DNA of 64,000 bases, taken from positions 124,001 to 188,000 of the forward strand of contig JAIQFI010000003.1 in NCBI GenBank assembly GCA_020073345.1, in the 5' to 3' direction. The notes beneath the pieces were generated by a model, which was not told the origin of the DNA, did not search any database, and saw only the letters and a list, made by a program, of their open reading frames with translations. Each line of letters opens with the position of its first letter. Within the stretch, counting starts at the first letter, position 1. This document shows positions 28,828 through 37,733 of the stretch, in pieces. The stretch is from Terriglobia bacterium. Its GTDB lineage: Bacteria; Acidobacteriota; Terriglobia; Bryobacterales; Bryobacteraceae. Position numbers and translations under genes: made by a program.

Positions 28828-29940
28828 TTACAGCAGACGGAAGTTGACTTCGATGTTGGCGGATACGGGGACCGGTTTGCCGTCCTTCAAGCCGGGCTTG
28901 AAGCGCCACTTCTGCACCGCTTCGATGGCCTTTTGATCCAGGCCCAGGCCCAGCGATTTGACGACCTTGATATCCTGCGGCACGCCGTTTTCGTCCACTA
29001 CCAGAGACAGCAATACTGCTCCCTGCCACTTGGCTTTGCGGGCTTCCTCGGAATATTCGGGCTCGGGCTTGACGATCGCGACAGGCGCGCTGACGCCTCC
29101 GCCGATCTTATAAGCTCCGCCACCGAATCCGCCACCGCTGCCAGGACCAACGCCCGGCCCCCTCCCGGAGCCAATGCCGGTACCGATGCCGTTGCCGCCG
29201 GAGGGAATTCCGAGCTTGCCCAGCGGATCGCCGTAATTGCTGGCTGTGATATTCGGCAGATCAGGCGCGACGATGGTAGGCGTCACCGTCAGTTTCGGAT
29301 TTTCCACGGTCTGGATTGGGGGAACAAACGACTTTGGCGCCACTTTGGGAAGCGCCCCCTTGGTTGCCGCCGTCTTCTGCGGGCTGCCGCCGCCGCCCTT
29401 GGACTGTTCCGGCTTCGGTTTGGGTTGATACGGTTTCAAATCAGGAGCGGTCAGGGGGATGAATTCCTTAATCGCCTGCTGCACCGGTTTGAGCGAGCCG
29501 ATGAACAACAGCAGCGCCACTACCGCCACGTGAATGACCACTGAGCCGAGCCCCGCCATCGATTCATGACCGCCGTACAGGCCTTTCAAGCTGGGGAGAT
29601 CCACCGGCTTGGACGTGACTTCGAGCGGGGGCAACTTGGGAGGATGAATCAGTTCCTTGATGCCCTGGATGACGCCCTTATACCACGGCAGTTCGATGGA
29701 AGCAGGCACCAGAAAGTGCTGCAAATGGACGTCGGTATCCGCCGAAGGATGCTCAAGATCCATCGGCTTGGAAGTGACTTCCAGCGGGGGCAACTTGGGG
29801 GGATGAATTAGTTCCCGGATGCCCTGGACAATGCCCTTATACCAGGGCAGTTCGATAGAAGCGGGCACCAACAATTTCAAATCGTCAGGGGGTGTTCCGC
29901 TGCCAGCGTTTGCTGGCTTTTCTGGAAGCTGCTCGGACAC
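28828..29940 (-). CDS. TonB-family protein with duplicated N-terminal motif
   Basis: The 370-residue protein is a paralogue of the TonB protein downstream of the sigma factor. It lacks the zinc-finger region and instead has a tandem ~55-residue unit at the N-terminus, each copy with LVPASIELPWYKG, ELIHPPKLPPLEVTSKP. A membrane helix (VVIHVAVVALLLFIGSL) and a Gly/Pro-rich linker lead to a TonB domain nearly identical to its paralogue (KWQGAVLLSLVVDENGVPQD, VQKWRFKPGLKDGKPVPVS). GTG 29938-29940 with AGAGAG upstream is preferred; TTG 29994 would add 18 residues without a ribosome-binding site. Confidence 0.82.
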   Translation of the reverse strand: MSEQLPEKPANAGSGTPPDDLKLLVPASIELPWYKGIVQGIRELIHPPKLPPLEVTSKPMDLEHPSADTDVHLQHFLVPASIELPWYKGVIQGIKELIHPPKLPPLEVTSKPVDLPSLKGLYGGHESMAGLGSVVIHVAVVALLLFIGSLKPVQQAIKEFIPLTAPDLKPYQPKPKPEQSKGGGGSPQKTAATKGALPKVAPKSFVPPIQTVENPKLTVTPTIVAPDLPNITASNYGDPLGKLGIPSGGNGIGTGIGSGRGPGVGPGSGGGFGGGAYKIGGGVSAPVAIVKPEPEYSEEARKAKWQGAVLLSLVVDENGVPQDIKVVKSLGLGLDQKAIEAVQKWRFKPGLKDGKPVPVSANIEVNFRLL

Positions 29941-30060
29941 TATTGCTCTCTTTGGCCCGAATTTCGGGTCGCCTATAAAGACGTTCAGAGCCAAGCCGGG
30001 GTTTCAGTTTCTGGAACTTTCGCCCGCACGCTCCAGCCCTATTTCGAGTCTATCACAGGC

Positions 30061-30729
30061 CTAATCGACAGATAATTCTATAGACCCGCGACCTATGGTT
30101 TCTGGAACACCCAGGTATCGGGAGATCTGGACCCACATCAGCTCCAGGACATCGGTGAGCTCGTGCCCGGATTCGAGGAGAACCAGCTGGATATGGGGAT
30201 GCCGGGACGCGTAGGCGCTGGAAATCGAGGCTGGTACGACGCTGTCGCGCACTCCATGGAGGATTAAGCCCGGCTGGGGAAACTCGGGTTCGTCCTCATA
30301 ACGGGCGGAGTCCTCCACAAACTGATATCCCAACCGCCGTTCCCGGCCATCGCCGTAGTGGAAAACGGGGGTGGAACCCTCCAGCCGCCAGCGCTCCCAA
30401 TCCTGTTCCGAATAGCGCTCCCGCCAGCGCCGGGGGAACTGAAAGGCCGGCGCGAGCAGCACCAACCGCTCGATTTGATTGGGATGACGGGCCGCGTAGA
30501 GGGCCGCTAGGTAACCGCCCAGGCTGGAGCCTATCAGGATCGCAGGCTGTTGGCCCACAGCCCGCTCGATCACCCTCAGCTGCCCGGTAATGGTCAGATC
30601 TTCGAAGCGGCCTTCGTCCAATTGAGGAATCTCCATCTCGACGCCGCACGCGGCGAACTTGCGGCGAAGAAACTGCGCTTTGCCGGAGAACGGGCTGGAG
30701 GCGAAACCGTGAAGATACACGACGCGCAT
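30061..30729 (-). CDS. YqiA-like alpha/beta-hydrolase esterase
   Basis: The 222-residue protein starts VVYLHGFASSPFSGKAQFLR and has the nucleophile elbow GSSLGG (Ser near 87) with an aspartate in GVRDSVVP and a histidine in LESGHELTD, completing a catalytic triad. This matches the small YqiA/YcfP-type esterases that act on short acyl esters. Physiological substrate is unknown. No partner gene is obvious; a secreted hypothetical gene lies upstream on the same strand. Confidence 0.88.
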   Translation of the reverse strand: MRVVYLHGFASSPFSGKAQFLRRKFAACGVEMEIPQLDEGRFEDLTITGQLRVIERAVGQQPAILIGSSLGGYLAALYAARHPNQIERLVLLAPAFQFPRRWRERYSEQDWERWRLEGSTPVFHYGDGRERRLGYQFVEDSARYEDEPEFPQPGLILHGVRDSVVPASISSAYASRHPHIQLVLLESGHELTDVLELMWVQISRYLGVPETIGRGSIELSVD

Positions 30730-30773
30730 GATTTCAGAGGATGGCTCGCGTCATTGTCGGAGAATGCCTTGCG

Positions 30774-31688
30774 TCATTGGGAATCGAACTTGATTGCGCT
30801 GGAAGTATCGAACTTTTGGAAATCGGTGTAGCCGAACTTGTTCTCCGCGACAACCTTGCCTCCACGCAGCTCGCGATGCTCGGTCCAAAACGGCAACAGC
30901 ACTCCGAAGGCCGACCGGGTGTAGTCCACTGAGGCTTCTTCGCGGACGTGTTCGTTCACCAGCCCGTCGCCCTCCTCGTGGCTGGTGGTAAGCGTGATCC
31001 GTACGGGGACGTAGCTGTTCTCCTGGACCCACACTTCTCCACCGATCCGTATGTTTCGCGCCGGCCCATCGTGCCCAGCGTTGATGACGGTGAGCCCCTC
31101 CGGACCGTCGATCTGTTGGAATCCGAAAACCAGCAGGCGAGCGTTCCCCTGGTTCTCTTCCCGGCGATACGTGAACTCGTAATGCAGAACGTCGCCTGAA
31201 GTAAATAACAGCAGGAGCTGCCCGAAATCGGTCACCGCGCCCACCAGACCGTATTTCTCGAACTGTTCCAGCAGTTCTTTTTTCCGTTTATCGTCGGGGG
31301 CGGAAACGACCGCAGCGAGCTCCTGCTGGGCTTTTTTGGAGTCCTGCACGGTGCGGCCGTCGACCGCCGTGACGCGGCGCAGCTCGTGCAGCGCCCCGCC
31401 CTCCCCTGCGAAAGCCGCGAAGCTATATTCGGAAAGAATTTTCCGTTCCTGCCAAACGGGTTGCTGGGGTTTCTGGGCGCTGGCGCCCACCCGGATGCGA
31501 ATTCCTCGCTTGGGCGGCTTCATGGCGCGCTGGAACAGGGATTCCTGGCCGACCAGGTCCGGGGCGATTTTCCGAAACGCGTCCGCCTCCTGGCTGAGGC
31601 GCGTGACCAGCTGTTGAGTGCGCTCATCACCTTTAAGCGCGCCGCTCACGCAACAAAACATCGCGAGCAGGATCCACGTGCGCCTCAT
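30774..31688 (-). CDS. Secreted hypothetical protein
   Basis: The 304-residue protein begins with a signal peptide (RRTWILLAMFCCVSGALKGDE), so ATG 31686-31688 is the better start; a longer frame would add 24 residues that overlap the divergent gene. Visible parts include YSFAAFAGEGGALHELRRV and VDYTRSAFGVLLPFWTEHR. The composition of beta strands and the absence of Cys suggest a periplasmic beta-rich protein of a type common in Acidobacteria. I do not recognise a family with known function. Confidence 0.8.
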   Translation of the reverse strand: MRRTWILLAMFCCVSGALKGDERTQQLVTRLSQEADAFRKIAPDLVGQESLFQRAMKPPKRGIRIRVGASAQKPQQPVWQERKILSEYSFAAFAGEGGALHELRRVTAVDGRTVQDSKKAQQELAAVVSAPDDKRKKELLEQFEKYGLVGAVTDFGQLLLLFTSGDVLHYEFTYRREENQGNARLLVFGFQQIDGPEGLTVINAGHDGPARNIRIGGEVWVQENSYVPVRITLTTSHEEGDGLVNEHVREEASVDYTRSAFGVLLPFWTEHRELRGGKVVAENKFGYTDFQKFDTSSAIKFDSQ

Positions 31689-31737
31689 ACCTTGAGCATA
31701 TCGGCTTCTGTTAGCATGATGGTTACCCCCTCCGATC

Positions 31738-32250
31738 ATGATTCGCAGTTTCCGAGGCATTAAGCCCAGGATCGCCGCCTCCGCCTACGTTGACCCCGGC
31801 GCGCACGTCATTGGCGACGTGGAGATCGGCGAGCGCTCGAGCGTTTGGCCTTGTGTGGTTCTGCGCGGGGACATCGAGCCGATTCGCGTGGGAGCGGAAA
31901 CCAACATCCAGGACGGGACGATCATTCATACCGATAAGGGCTTTCCGGCGATCATCGGCGACCGCGTGAGCGTGGGTCACGCGGCGGTGCTGCACGGCTG
32001 CACGGTGGAAGAGGACAGCCTGATCGGGATCGGCGCCTGCGTGCTGACCGGCGCCAAGATCGGCCGCGGGGCTGTAGTCGCCGCCGGGTCGCTGGTCCCC
32101 GAGGGGATGGAAGTCGCGCCGGACATGCTGGTGATGGGCACGCCCGCCAAGCCGCGCCGTACTGTCAGCGCGGAGGAGAAGCTGCGTTTTCAGAAGGGCG
32201 TCGTCGGGTACATGGAACGGGGCAAGCAGGCCAAGGAAGAGCCCGAATGA
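31738..32250 (+). CDS. Gamma-class carbonic anhydrase / YrdA-like hexapeptide protein
   Basis: The 170-residue left-handed beta-helix protein has hexapeptide turns from residue 15 on (PGAHVIGDVEIGERSSVWPC and so on). The zinc ligands of the gamma-carbonic-anhydrase family are present: His in TIIHTDKG and two His in VGHAAVLHGC. A C-terminal helix follows at about 145-170. It overlaps hisS by four bases (ATGA at 32247), so the two are translationally coupled. Many family members are poorly active as carbonic anhydrases, so the reaction is likely but unproven. Confidence 0.9.
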   Translation: MIRSFRGIKPRIAASAYVDPGAHVIGDVEIGERSSVWPCVVLRGDIEPIRVGAETNIQDGTIIHTDKGFPAIIGDRVSVGHAAVLHGCTVEEDSLIGIGACVLTGAKIGRGAVVAAGSLVPEGMEVAPDMLVMGTPAKPRRTVSAEEKLRFQKGVVGYMERGKQAKEEPE

Positions 32251-33497
32251 TTCGCGCAGTCAAAGGTACCCGCGACATTCTTCCGCCCGCGAGCGCCGCG
32301 TGGAATCATGTGGAGTCCGTGGCCCGCGAAGTTTTCCGCACCTTCAACTACCAGGAGATCCGCACGCCCCTGTTCGAAGAGACCGCGCTGTTCGCCCGCG
32401 GCGTGGGCGAAGACACCGACATTGTCGGGAAGGAAATGTACACCTGGGACGATCGCGATGGCAGTTCGCTGACGCTTCGCCCGGAGGCGACGGCCTCGGT
32501 GATGCGCGCCTATATCGAGCATCGCCTGGACCAGATTCCGGGCGTCAAGAAGTTCTACTACCTGGGACCGATGTTCCGCCGCGAGCGCCCGCAAAAGGGC
32601 CGCTTCCGCCAGTTCTACCAGATCGGCGCGGAAGCCATCGGTTCGGAATCGCCGGTGATCGATGCTGAAGTCATCGAAATGGTGGTGGAGCTGTTCCGCC
32701 GCTGCGGGCTGGAAGGGATTCAACTGATCCTGAACTCGGTGGGTTGCAAAGACTGTCGTCCCGCATATCTGGCGCTGTTGAGGGAGAAGATCGCCGAGGT
32801 CGCACCTCACCTGTGCGCCGATTGCCAGCGCCGCGCGACCACCAATCCGCTGCGCGTACTGGATTGCAAAGTTCACGAAGACCAGCCGTACATCGACGCC
32901 CTGCCTTCCATCCTCGACCATTTGGACGAGGCGTGCCGACAGCACTTCGCCACGGTGCGCGCGCTTCTGGATGCACGCGGCATCTCGTACGAAGTACGTC
33001 CAAGATTAGTTCGCGGCCTCGATTACTACATGCGCACGACCTTCGAGATCACGCATGGGGCGCTGGGAGCCCAGAACTCCGTCCTGGGCGGGGGGCGCTA
33101 TGACGGCTTGGCGGAAGCGATCGGCTCGAAGGTACCCGCTCCGGGCATCGGCTTCTCCATCGGTGAGGACCGCCTGGTGATGATTCTCGAAGAATCGCAC
33201 CCGGACCGCTTTAAGCCTGCCGTGGACGTGTTCCTCGCGCCGCTGGGCGAAGCCGCCGAACAGCATGCGGGCGCACTTGCGGCTGAACTGCGGTCGCAGG
33301 GTTTTTCCGTCGAGCGCTCGGCAGACCGGAAGCTGAAGCGCGCTCTAGAAGTCGCCAATAAGACCGGCGCGCGCTACACGCTGATCCTGGGCGATGATGA
33401 AGTCAGCACGGGAACGTATTCGCTAAAGGACATGGCGTCGGGCGAGCAAGTGAAGCTCAAACGCTCCGAGCTCGCGGCGCGGATTAAATCAAACTAG
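32247..33497 (+). CDS. hisS: Histidyl-tRNA synthetase
   Basis: The 416-residue class II synthetase charges tRNA-His. It has the start IRAVKGTRDILPP, motif 2 around FYYLGPMFRRERPQKGRFRQ, the histidine-binding motif LVRGLDYYMRTTFEI and motif 3 in PGIGFSIGEDRLVMIL. The C-terminal anticodon-binding domain spans about 325-416. It overlaps the carbonic anhydrase gene by four bases and is three bases before aspS, a common hisS-aspS pairing. Confidence 0.97.
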   Translation: MIRAVKGTRDILPPASAAWNHVESVAREVFRTFNYQEIRTPLFEETALFARGVGEDTDIVGKEMYTWDDRDGSSLTLRPEATASVMRAYIEHRLDQIPGVKKFYYLGPMFRRERPQKGRFRQFYQIGAEAIGSESPVIDAEVIEMVVELFRRCGLEGIQLILNSVGCKDCRPAYLALLREKIAEVAPHLCADCQRRATTNPLRVLDCKVHEDQPYIDALPSILDHLDEACRQHFATVRALLDARGISYEVRPRLVRGLDYYMRTTFEITHGALGAQNSVLGGGRYDGLAEAIGSKVPAPGIGFSIGEDRLVMILEESHPDRFKPAVDVFLAPLGEAAEQHAGALAAELRSQGFSVERSADRKLKRALEVANKTGARYTLILGDDEVSTGTYSLKDMASGEQVKLKRSELAARIKSN

Positions 33498-33500
33498 AAA

Positions 33501-35279
33501 ATGGAACAAGTACCTCTCGACTTTTTAGGCGAGCTGCGCCGGACTCACACATGCGGGGCTTTGCGCGCGGCTGACGCCGGCAAACGGGCGATTCTGATGG
33601 GCTGGGTGCATCGCCGCCGCGACCTGGGCGGCGTGTTGTTCATTCACCTGCGTGACCGTGAAGGCGTCACGCAACTGGTTTTTCGTTCCGACGGCGACCC
33701 GGCAGTGCACGCCAAGGCAGAATTGCTCGGGTCGGAATATGTGATCGCGGTCGAGGGCCTGGTCGAACGCCGCTCCCCGGAGACCGTCAATCCCGCGATT
33801 GAGACCGGCGAAGTGGAAGTCGTCGTCGATAAGATCTGGATCCTTAACACCTCCAAGACGCCGCCTTTCCCGATGGAAGAAAACGTGGATGTCAAGGAAG
33901 AATCGCGCCTGAAGTATCGCTATGTCGACCTGCGACGCCCGCACATGCAGCGCAACATCATTCTGCGCTCCAAGATGGCCTTCGCCGTTCGCGAGACGCT
34001 GACGAAGCTGGGATTTCTCGAGATCGAGACTCCCTTCATGGGGCGCTCGACGCCCGAAGGCGCTCGGGACTACTTGGTGCCGAGCCGGGTGGAGCCGGGC
34101 AAATTCTACGCGCTACCCCAATCGCCGCAAATCTTCAAGCAGCTCCTGATGGTGGCGGGATTCGACAAGTACTTCCAGATCGTGCGCTGTTTCCGCGATG
34201 AAGATACCCGCGCGGACCGGCAGGCTGAGTTTACGCAGATCGATCTGGAGATGTCTTTTCCACAACAAGAGCGCATCTACGAAACCATCGAGCCGCTGAT
34301 CGTGGCAGTGTGCAAAGTGGCGGGCTATACCGTTACCTCGCCTTTCCCCCGCTTAACATATGCGGAAGCGATGCGGTCGTACGGCATCGACAAGCCGGAT
34401 CTTCGTATTCCGCCATTTCATTGCGTGGACGATCTTTTTCCGAATGCCGGATTGACACCCGAAGGATTGCCGCTGGTGGCGATCCGCATTCCGAAAGTGG
34501 GCACGATCAGCCGCAAAGAGCGCGACGAGCTCAAAGCGTTCGGACAGGAGCGAGGGCTGCGCGTGTACGATGATCCCAAGCGCCTGGATCGCGATTTCCC
34601 AGAACAAATGAAGGCTGTTCGCGAGCGCATTGCCGCGGAAGAAGAAGACTTGTTGCTTCTGGCCGGCTGGGGAGGAGACCCCAAAGGCCAGCGTCCGGAA
34701 GAAACAGTTCTGCTGGCGTCCGGGCAGCTCCGCCTGTTCGCCGCACACAAATACAGCGACAAGCACAAGCTTCTGGACCCGGCCAACTTCCAATTCCTGT
34801 GGGTTGTGGATTTCCCCATGTTTGAGTGGAATGAGGAGGACAACCGCTGGAACGCGGCGCACCATCCGTTTACGTCAGTGCACGACGAGGACATTGACAA
34901 GCTCACCACGGATCCGGCGCGCTGCCGCGCTAAGTCCTACGACCTGGTGCTGAACGGCACCGAGCTGGGTTCGGGGTCGATTCGTATTCATCGTCAGGAC
35001 GTGCAATCGAAAGTGTTTTCGGCCCTCAGCTTCAGTGAAGAAGAGGCGCGCAAGCGGTTCGGCTTCCTCCTGGAGGCACTGGAATATGGAGCGCCGCCGC
35101 ATGGCGGCATCGCCCTGGGTCTTGACCGGCTGGTCATGATTCTGGTGGGGGAAACGTCCATCCGCGAGGTGATTCCCTTCCCCAAGACGGCCAAAGGCAC
35201 CGATCTGATGACCGGTGCTCCCAGCGAGATTCCTGACCGCCAGATGCGCGAACTGGGAATCAGCTTTAAGAAGAGCTAG
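33501..35279 (+). CDS. aspS: Aspartyl-tRNA synthetase
   Basis: The 592-residue bacterial-type class II enzyme has an N-terminal anticodon-binding OB fold (GWVHRRRDLGGVLFIHLRDREG region), catalytic motif 2 around IVRCFRDEDTRADRQAEFTQ, a central insertion domain (residues ~280-420) and motif 3 around GGIALGLDRLVMIL. The residue after RRRD is Leu; in the non-discriminating Pseudomonas-type enzyme a His is found at that place, so this may be the tRNA-Asp-specific form. That reading is tentative. No gatCAB genes lie in the window. It converges on the amine oxidase gene 10 bases away. Confidence 0.96.
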   Translation: MEQVPLDFLGELRRTHTCGALRAADAGKRAILMGWVHRRRDLGGVLFIHLRDREGVTQLVFRSDGDPAVHAKAELLGSEYVIAVEGLVERRSPETVNPAIETGEVEVVVDKIWILNTSKTPPFPMEENVDVKEESRLKYRYVDLRRPHMQRNIILRSKMAFAVRETLTKLGFLEIETPFMGRSTPEGARDYLVPSRVEPGKFYALPQSPQIFKQLLMVAGFDKYFQIVRCFRDEDTRADRQAEFTQIDLEMSFPQQERIYETIEPLIVAVCKVAGYTVTSPFPRLTYAEAMRSYGIDKPDLRIPPFHCVDDLFPNAGLTPEGLPLVAIRIPKVGTISRKERDELKAFGQERGLRVYDDPKRLDRDFPEQMKAVRERIAAEEEDLLLLAGWGGDPKGQRPEETVLLASGQLRLFAAHKYSDKHKLLDPANFQFLWVVDFPMFEWNEEDNRWNAAHHPFTSVHDEDIDKLTTDPARCRAKSYDLVLNGTELGSGSIRIHRQDVQSKVFSALSFSEEEARKRFGFLLEALEYGAPPHGGIALGLDRLVMILVGETSIREVIPFPKTAKGTDLMTGAPSEIPDRQMRELGISFKKS

Positions 35280-35289
35280 CCCGCTTCAT

Positions 35290-36687
35290 TCACTTCGCAT
35301 CATTTACTTCATGAGCCGCGCGATTGCCCGATTCGAGCGCGCCCTGCATCCAGCCGAACCACGGCGAGGTGTGCTCGCCCGCGAAAAACACACGACCTTC
35401 GCGGCGCGCGATGTGCGGTAGAAGCGTCGACATCTGATCGCGCTTGAACCAGGCGAATGCGCCCTTCACCAGCGGATCGGCGTCCCACGCGATCGACACG
35501 GCTTTTTCCGAGCTAACGCCCGGGAATACCTTCTGAAGGTTCTCGACGACCGTGCCGACGCGCTGGGGTTCGGAAAGCGACGCTAAGCGCCGCGCGCGTT
35601 CGCCCGAGGTGTAGCATTCCAGGATTCCGCGCACGCCGGGCTGGCCTTCCGCGCAGTCCCACACCGTCCCGATGGGGAGATCCGTGGCGGCGAACCCGGA
35701 GAGCCCTTCCGCGATCCAGGGCCGGGTTGGGGATTGCACATAGACGCGCGTCACCGAGTTGTAGCTCAGCTCGCGAATCGCTCGTTGCTTGCCCTCGCTG
35801 AACCCGGGCGACACCTCGATCGATCGCAGCACCGGGAACGGGATCGCGCAGATCAGATAGTCGGCGGAGATCTGGCTGCGGCGGCCGGATGTGTTCACGG
35901 TCACGGTCACCTGCTTGCTGTTCTGTTGGATACGCAGGAGCGTTGTACGGTAATGGACACGCGCGCCCAGGCTGCTGGCCAGCGCCTTGGGAAGCTGGTC
36001 ATTCCCCCCGCGGATGCGGAATGACGCGCCCTTGCGGGCGATGGCTTCGTCGCGCAGCAGGCACAGCGCCGAATCCGGCGCCGTCCCGTTGTCCCAGGAA
36101 TCACTGTAGGTGATCTGGAGCAGCGCGATCTCCTCGGGCGATGCGCCGCGGCTCTCGAGCAGCTCGGACATCGAGATCCGGTCGAATTGCCGGAGCAGAT
36201 CAGATGATGGCCACCCCGGTGCAAGCGGATCGCCGATCTCCCTAACCGCCGGCTGAACATACTTGCGGGAAAGGTCGGAGCCGGAACCGGAGCGCCGCCC
36301 ATCCCGAAACACGAGCGACGTCAACGTTCCAAAGTTCCAGGCGGGCATCGTCTCCAGATGAAACTCCTGAACATAGTGCTGAACGAAATTGTGGGTTTGC
36401 CCGAAGGTCTCGGCTCCCGCCTCGGCATACTGGCCATCGGCGAAACTGTCGCGCAAAGTCAAGACTCGGCCACCAGGGTGCCCGCGGGCATCAAGCACGA
36501 TGACCTGGTGGCCCGCCTGAACCAATTCGTAGGCTGCGGAGAGTCCCGCTAGTCCCGCGCCGGCGATGAGGATTCGCTTGGGAGGGCGGCCAGCGCCTCG
36601 CAGGGAAAACGACCCCGCCGGGAGGATGGCTGCTTTAAGAAGATCGCGCCGGGAGGGATTGTACAGGGCAAACCGCCCGAGGTTCAC
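35290..36687 (-). CDS. FAD-dependent amine oxidase, Tat-exported
   Basis: The 465-residue protein starts with a twin-arginine signal (NPSRRDLLKAAILPAGS), then the FAD-binding motif GAGLAGLSAAYELVQAG and the dinucleotide-binding GGRVLTL. The C-terminus has the flavin-covering motif GRVFFAGEHTSPWFGWMQGA and ALESGNRA, as in monoamine and polyamine oxidases and L-amino-acid oxidases. It would act in the periplasm. GTG 36685-36687 overlaps the upstream stop as GTGA and places the Tat motif at about residue 10; the open frame continues 75 bases upstream into the neighbouring gene. It is the last gene of a unit with a repeat peptide and a membrane protein. Confidence 0.87.
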   Translation of the reverse strand: MNLGRFALYNPSRRDLLKAAILPAGSFSLRGAGRPPKRILIAGAGLAGLSAAYELVQAGHQVIVLDARGHPGGRVLTLRDSFADGQYAEAGAETFGQTHNFVQHYVQEFHLETMPAWNFGTLTSLVFRDGRRSGSGSDLSRKYVQPAVREIGDPLAPGWPSSDLLRQFDRISMSELLESRGASPEEIALLQITYSDSWDNGTAPDSALCLLRDEAIARKGASFRIRGGNDQLPKALASSLGARVHYRTTLLRIQQNSKQVTVTVNTSGRRSQISADYLICAIPFPVLRSIEVSPGFSEGKQRAIRELSYNSVTRVYVQSPTRPWIAEGLSGFAATDLPIGTVWDCAEGQPGVRGILECYTSGERARRLASLSEPQRVGTVVENLQKVFPGVSSEKAVSIAWDADPLVKGAFAWFKRDQMSTLLPHIARREGRVFFAGEHTSPWFGWMQGALESGNRAAHEVNDAK

Positions 36688-37391
36688 GATTGAACCGACG
36701 AAGTACTGACCCCCGCCGGAGGAGTCGAGTTCTTCCGGGCGGTGGGCCGGAACGCCCAGCACCAGATCGACACGCTGGCCAGATAGGTGAGAGTCTTAAA
36801 CACATTCGCCAGCTGCTGGGGGGTGCTCTGAGGAGGCGCGTAGCGCCTGAGGCCAAACGCAATGGCAGCTCCGGTTACGGCCACGCCCAACCCTGCGCTG
36901 ACCTTCAGCAGCAGGGGATCGCGTTTTTTGTTTGCGATCAGCGCAGTCCACAAACCCAAGTTCATGATGGCGCCCCCGAAATTGAGCAGTTGACTGGTGC
37001 CGTCAAACCAGGCCCGGCTGAACCTGCGGGCACTGAAAAGCACGAATGGCACTACCAGAACAATGATGAGCACCGCCCCTAACAGCCGGCCCATCCCGGC
37101 CCGCATGGGGCTTCCTTCCAGCGCCCGGTAAGTAAGAGTGATCACCATCAGAACCACCAAGAGATCCAGGGTCATCTCATCGGTCCAATACAGGGTTCGG
37201 AAGAAGTCCGTTTGCCCATGGACGCGATAGACGTATTCCTCCGTTACAGTGGCCGCAAGCTGCAGGGCACAATACGCCAGGAGAAGGGGATAGCGCCGGA
37301 AAGAAGAACTACGCAGGAGGAAGAAAATTACAACAGCCTGAATAGAGATACTAATCGCCTCCAGGACCAGAGCGACCTGGATTAAGGCCAT
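36684..37391 (-). CDS. Seven-helix-type membrane protein, unknown function
   Basis: The 235-residue protein has about seven hydrophobic segments: near 8-25, 35-50, 75-90, 105-122, 140-155, 165-182 and 205-222. Loops include the acidic YVYRVHGQTDFFRTLYWTDE and the arginine-bearing LLRSSSFRRYPL. I do not recognise a family with known function; similar proteins seem frequent in Acidobacteria. It lies 60 bases downstream of the repeat-peptide gene and overlaps the amine oxidase gene by four bases (GTGA). It could be a processing, export or sensory component for the peptide. Confidence 0.8.
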   Translation of the reverse strand: MALIQVALVLEAISISIQAVVIFFLLRSSSFRRYPLLLAYCALQLAATVTEEYVYRVHGQTDFFRTLYWTDEMTLDLLVVLMVITLTYRALEGSPMRAGMGRLLGAVLIIVLVVPFVLFSARRFSRAWFDGTSQLLNFGGAIMNLGLWTALIANKKRDPLLLKVSAGLGVAVTGAAIAFGLRRYAPPQSTPQQLANVFKTLTYLASVSIWCWAFRPTARKNSTPPAGVSTSSVQS

Positions 37392-37451
37392 ACTCCGACC
37401 TCACACCGAATAGCCCGGAGACCGGAGCAGCCTTTTGCTTTACAAAGAGAA

Positions 37452-37733
37452 CTAGACCAAACGCACGTTTCCGCCGTTACCGTCGTCATCGGGCGGCCAA
37501 ACCGGCCCATGCGCAACGATGTTCCCACCGTTACCGTCGTCGTCGGGAGGCCAAACCGGCCCGTGCCCAATAATATTTCCGCCATTACCGTCGTCGTCGG
37601 GAGGCCAAACCGGCCCGTGCGAGAGCAACCGTAAGTTGCTGCTTCCATAGGCGATGGCGCCCACCATCAGCGCCAAAACAATTACTGCGCAAATTGTAGC
37701 ACAGAGTACTAATGAACTACGAAATTTTCTCAT
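37452..37733 (-). CDS. Small exported peptide with three tandem repeats HGPVWPPDDDGNGGN
   Basis: The 93-residue product has a basic N-terminus (MRKFRSS) and one long hydrophobic segment (residues 8-30) acting as a signal peptide or membrane anchor. Then come three copies of an 18-residue unit HGPVWPPDDDGNGGN plus a three-residue spacer (IIG, IVA, VRL). Copies are identical over 15 residues while third codon positions vary, pointing to selection on the protein. The product resembles a precursor from which several equal peptides could be cut. ATG 37731-37733 has only a weak AAGG upstream. A multi-pass protein and an FAD amine oxidase gene follow on the same strand. Confidence 0.78.
   Translation of the reverse strand: MRKFRSSLVLCATICAVIVLALMVGAIAYGSSNLRLLSHGPVWPPDDDGNGGNIIGHGPVWPPDDDGNGGNIVAHGPVWPPDDDGNGGNVRLV
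37455..37619 (-). repeat. Three tandem 54-base coding repeats
   Basis: Units lie at about 37566-37619, 37512-37565 and 37455-37511. Each encodes one HGPVWPPDDDGNGGN block. Differences are almost all synonymous. Confidence 0.9.

Noticed and set aside
37455-37619. CRISPR-like array
   Set aside because: Units are contiguous, in frame and only three; there are no unique spacers and no cas genes.
37382-37648. Alternative repeat frame reading RFGLPTTTV units
   Set aside because: It has no signal peptide or start site, and codon variation between copies is synonymous only in the HGPVWPPDDDGNGGN frame.
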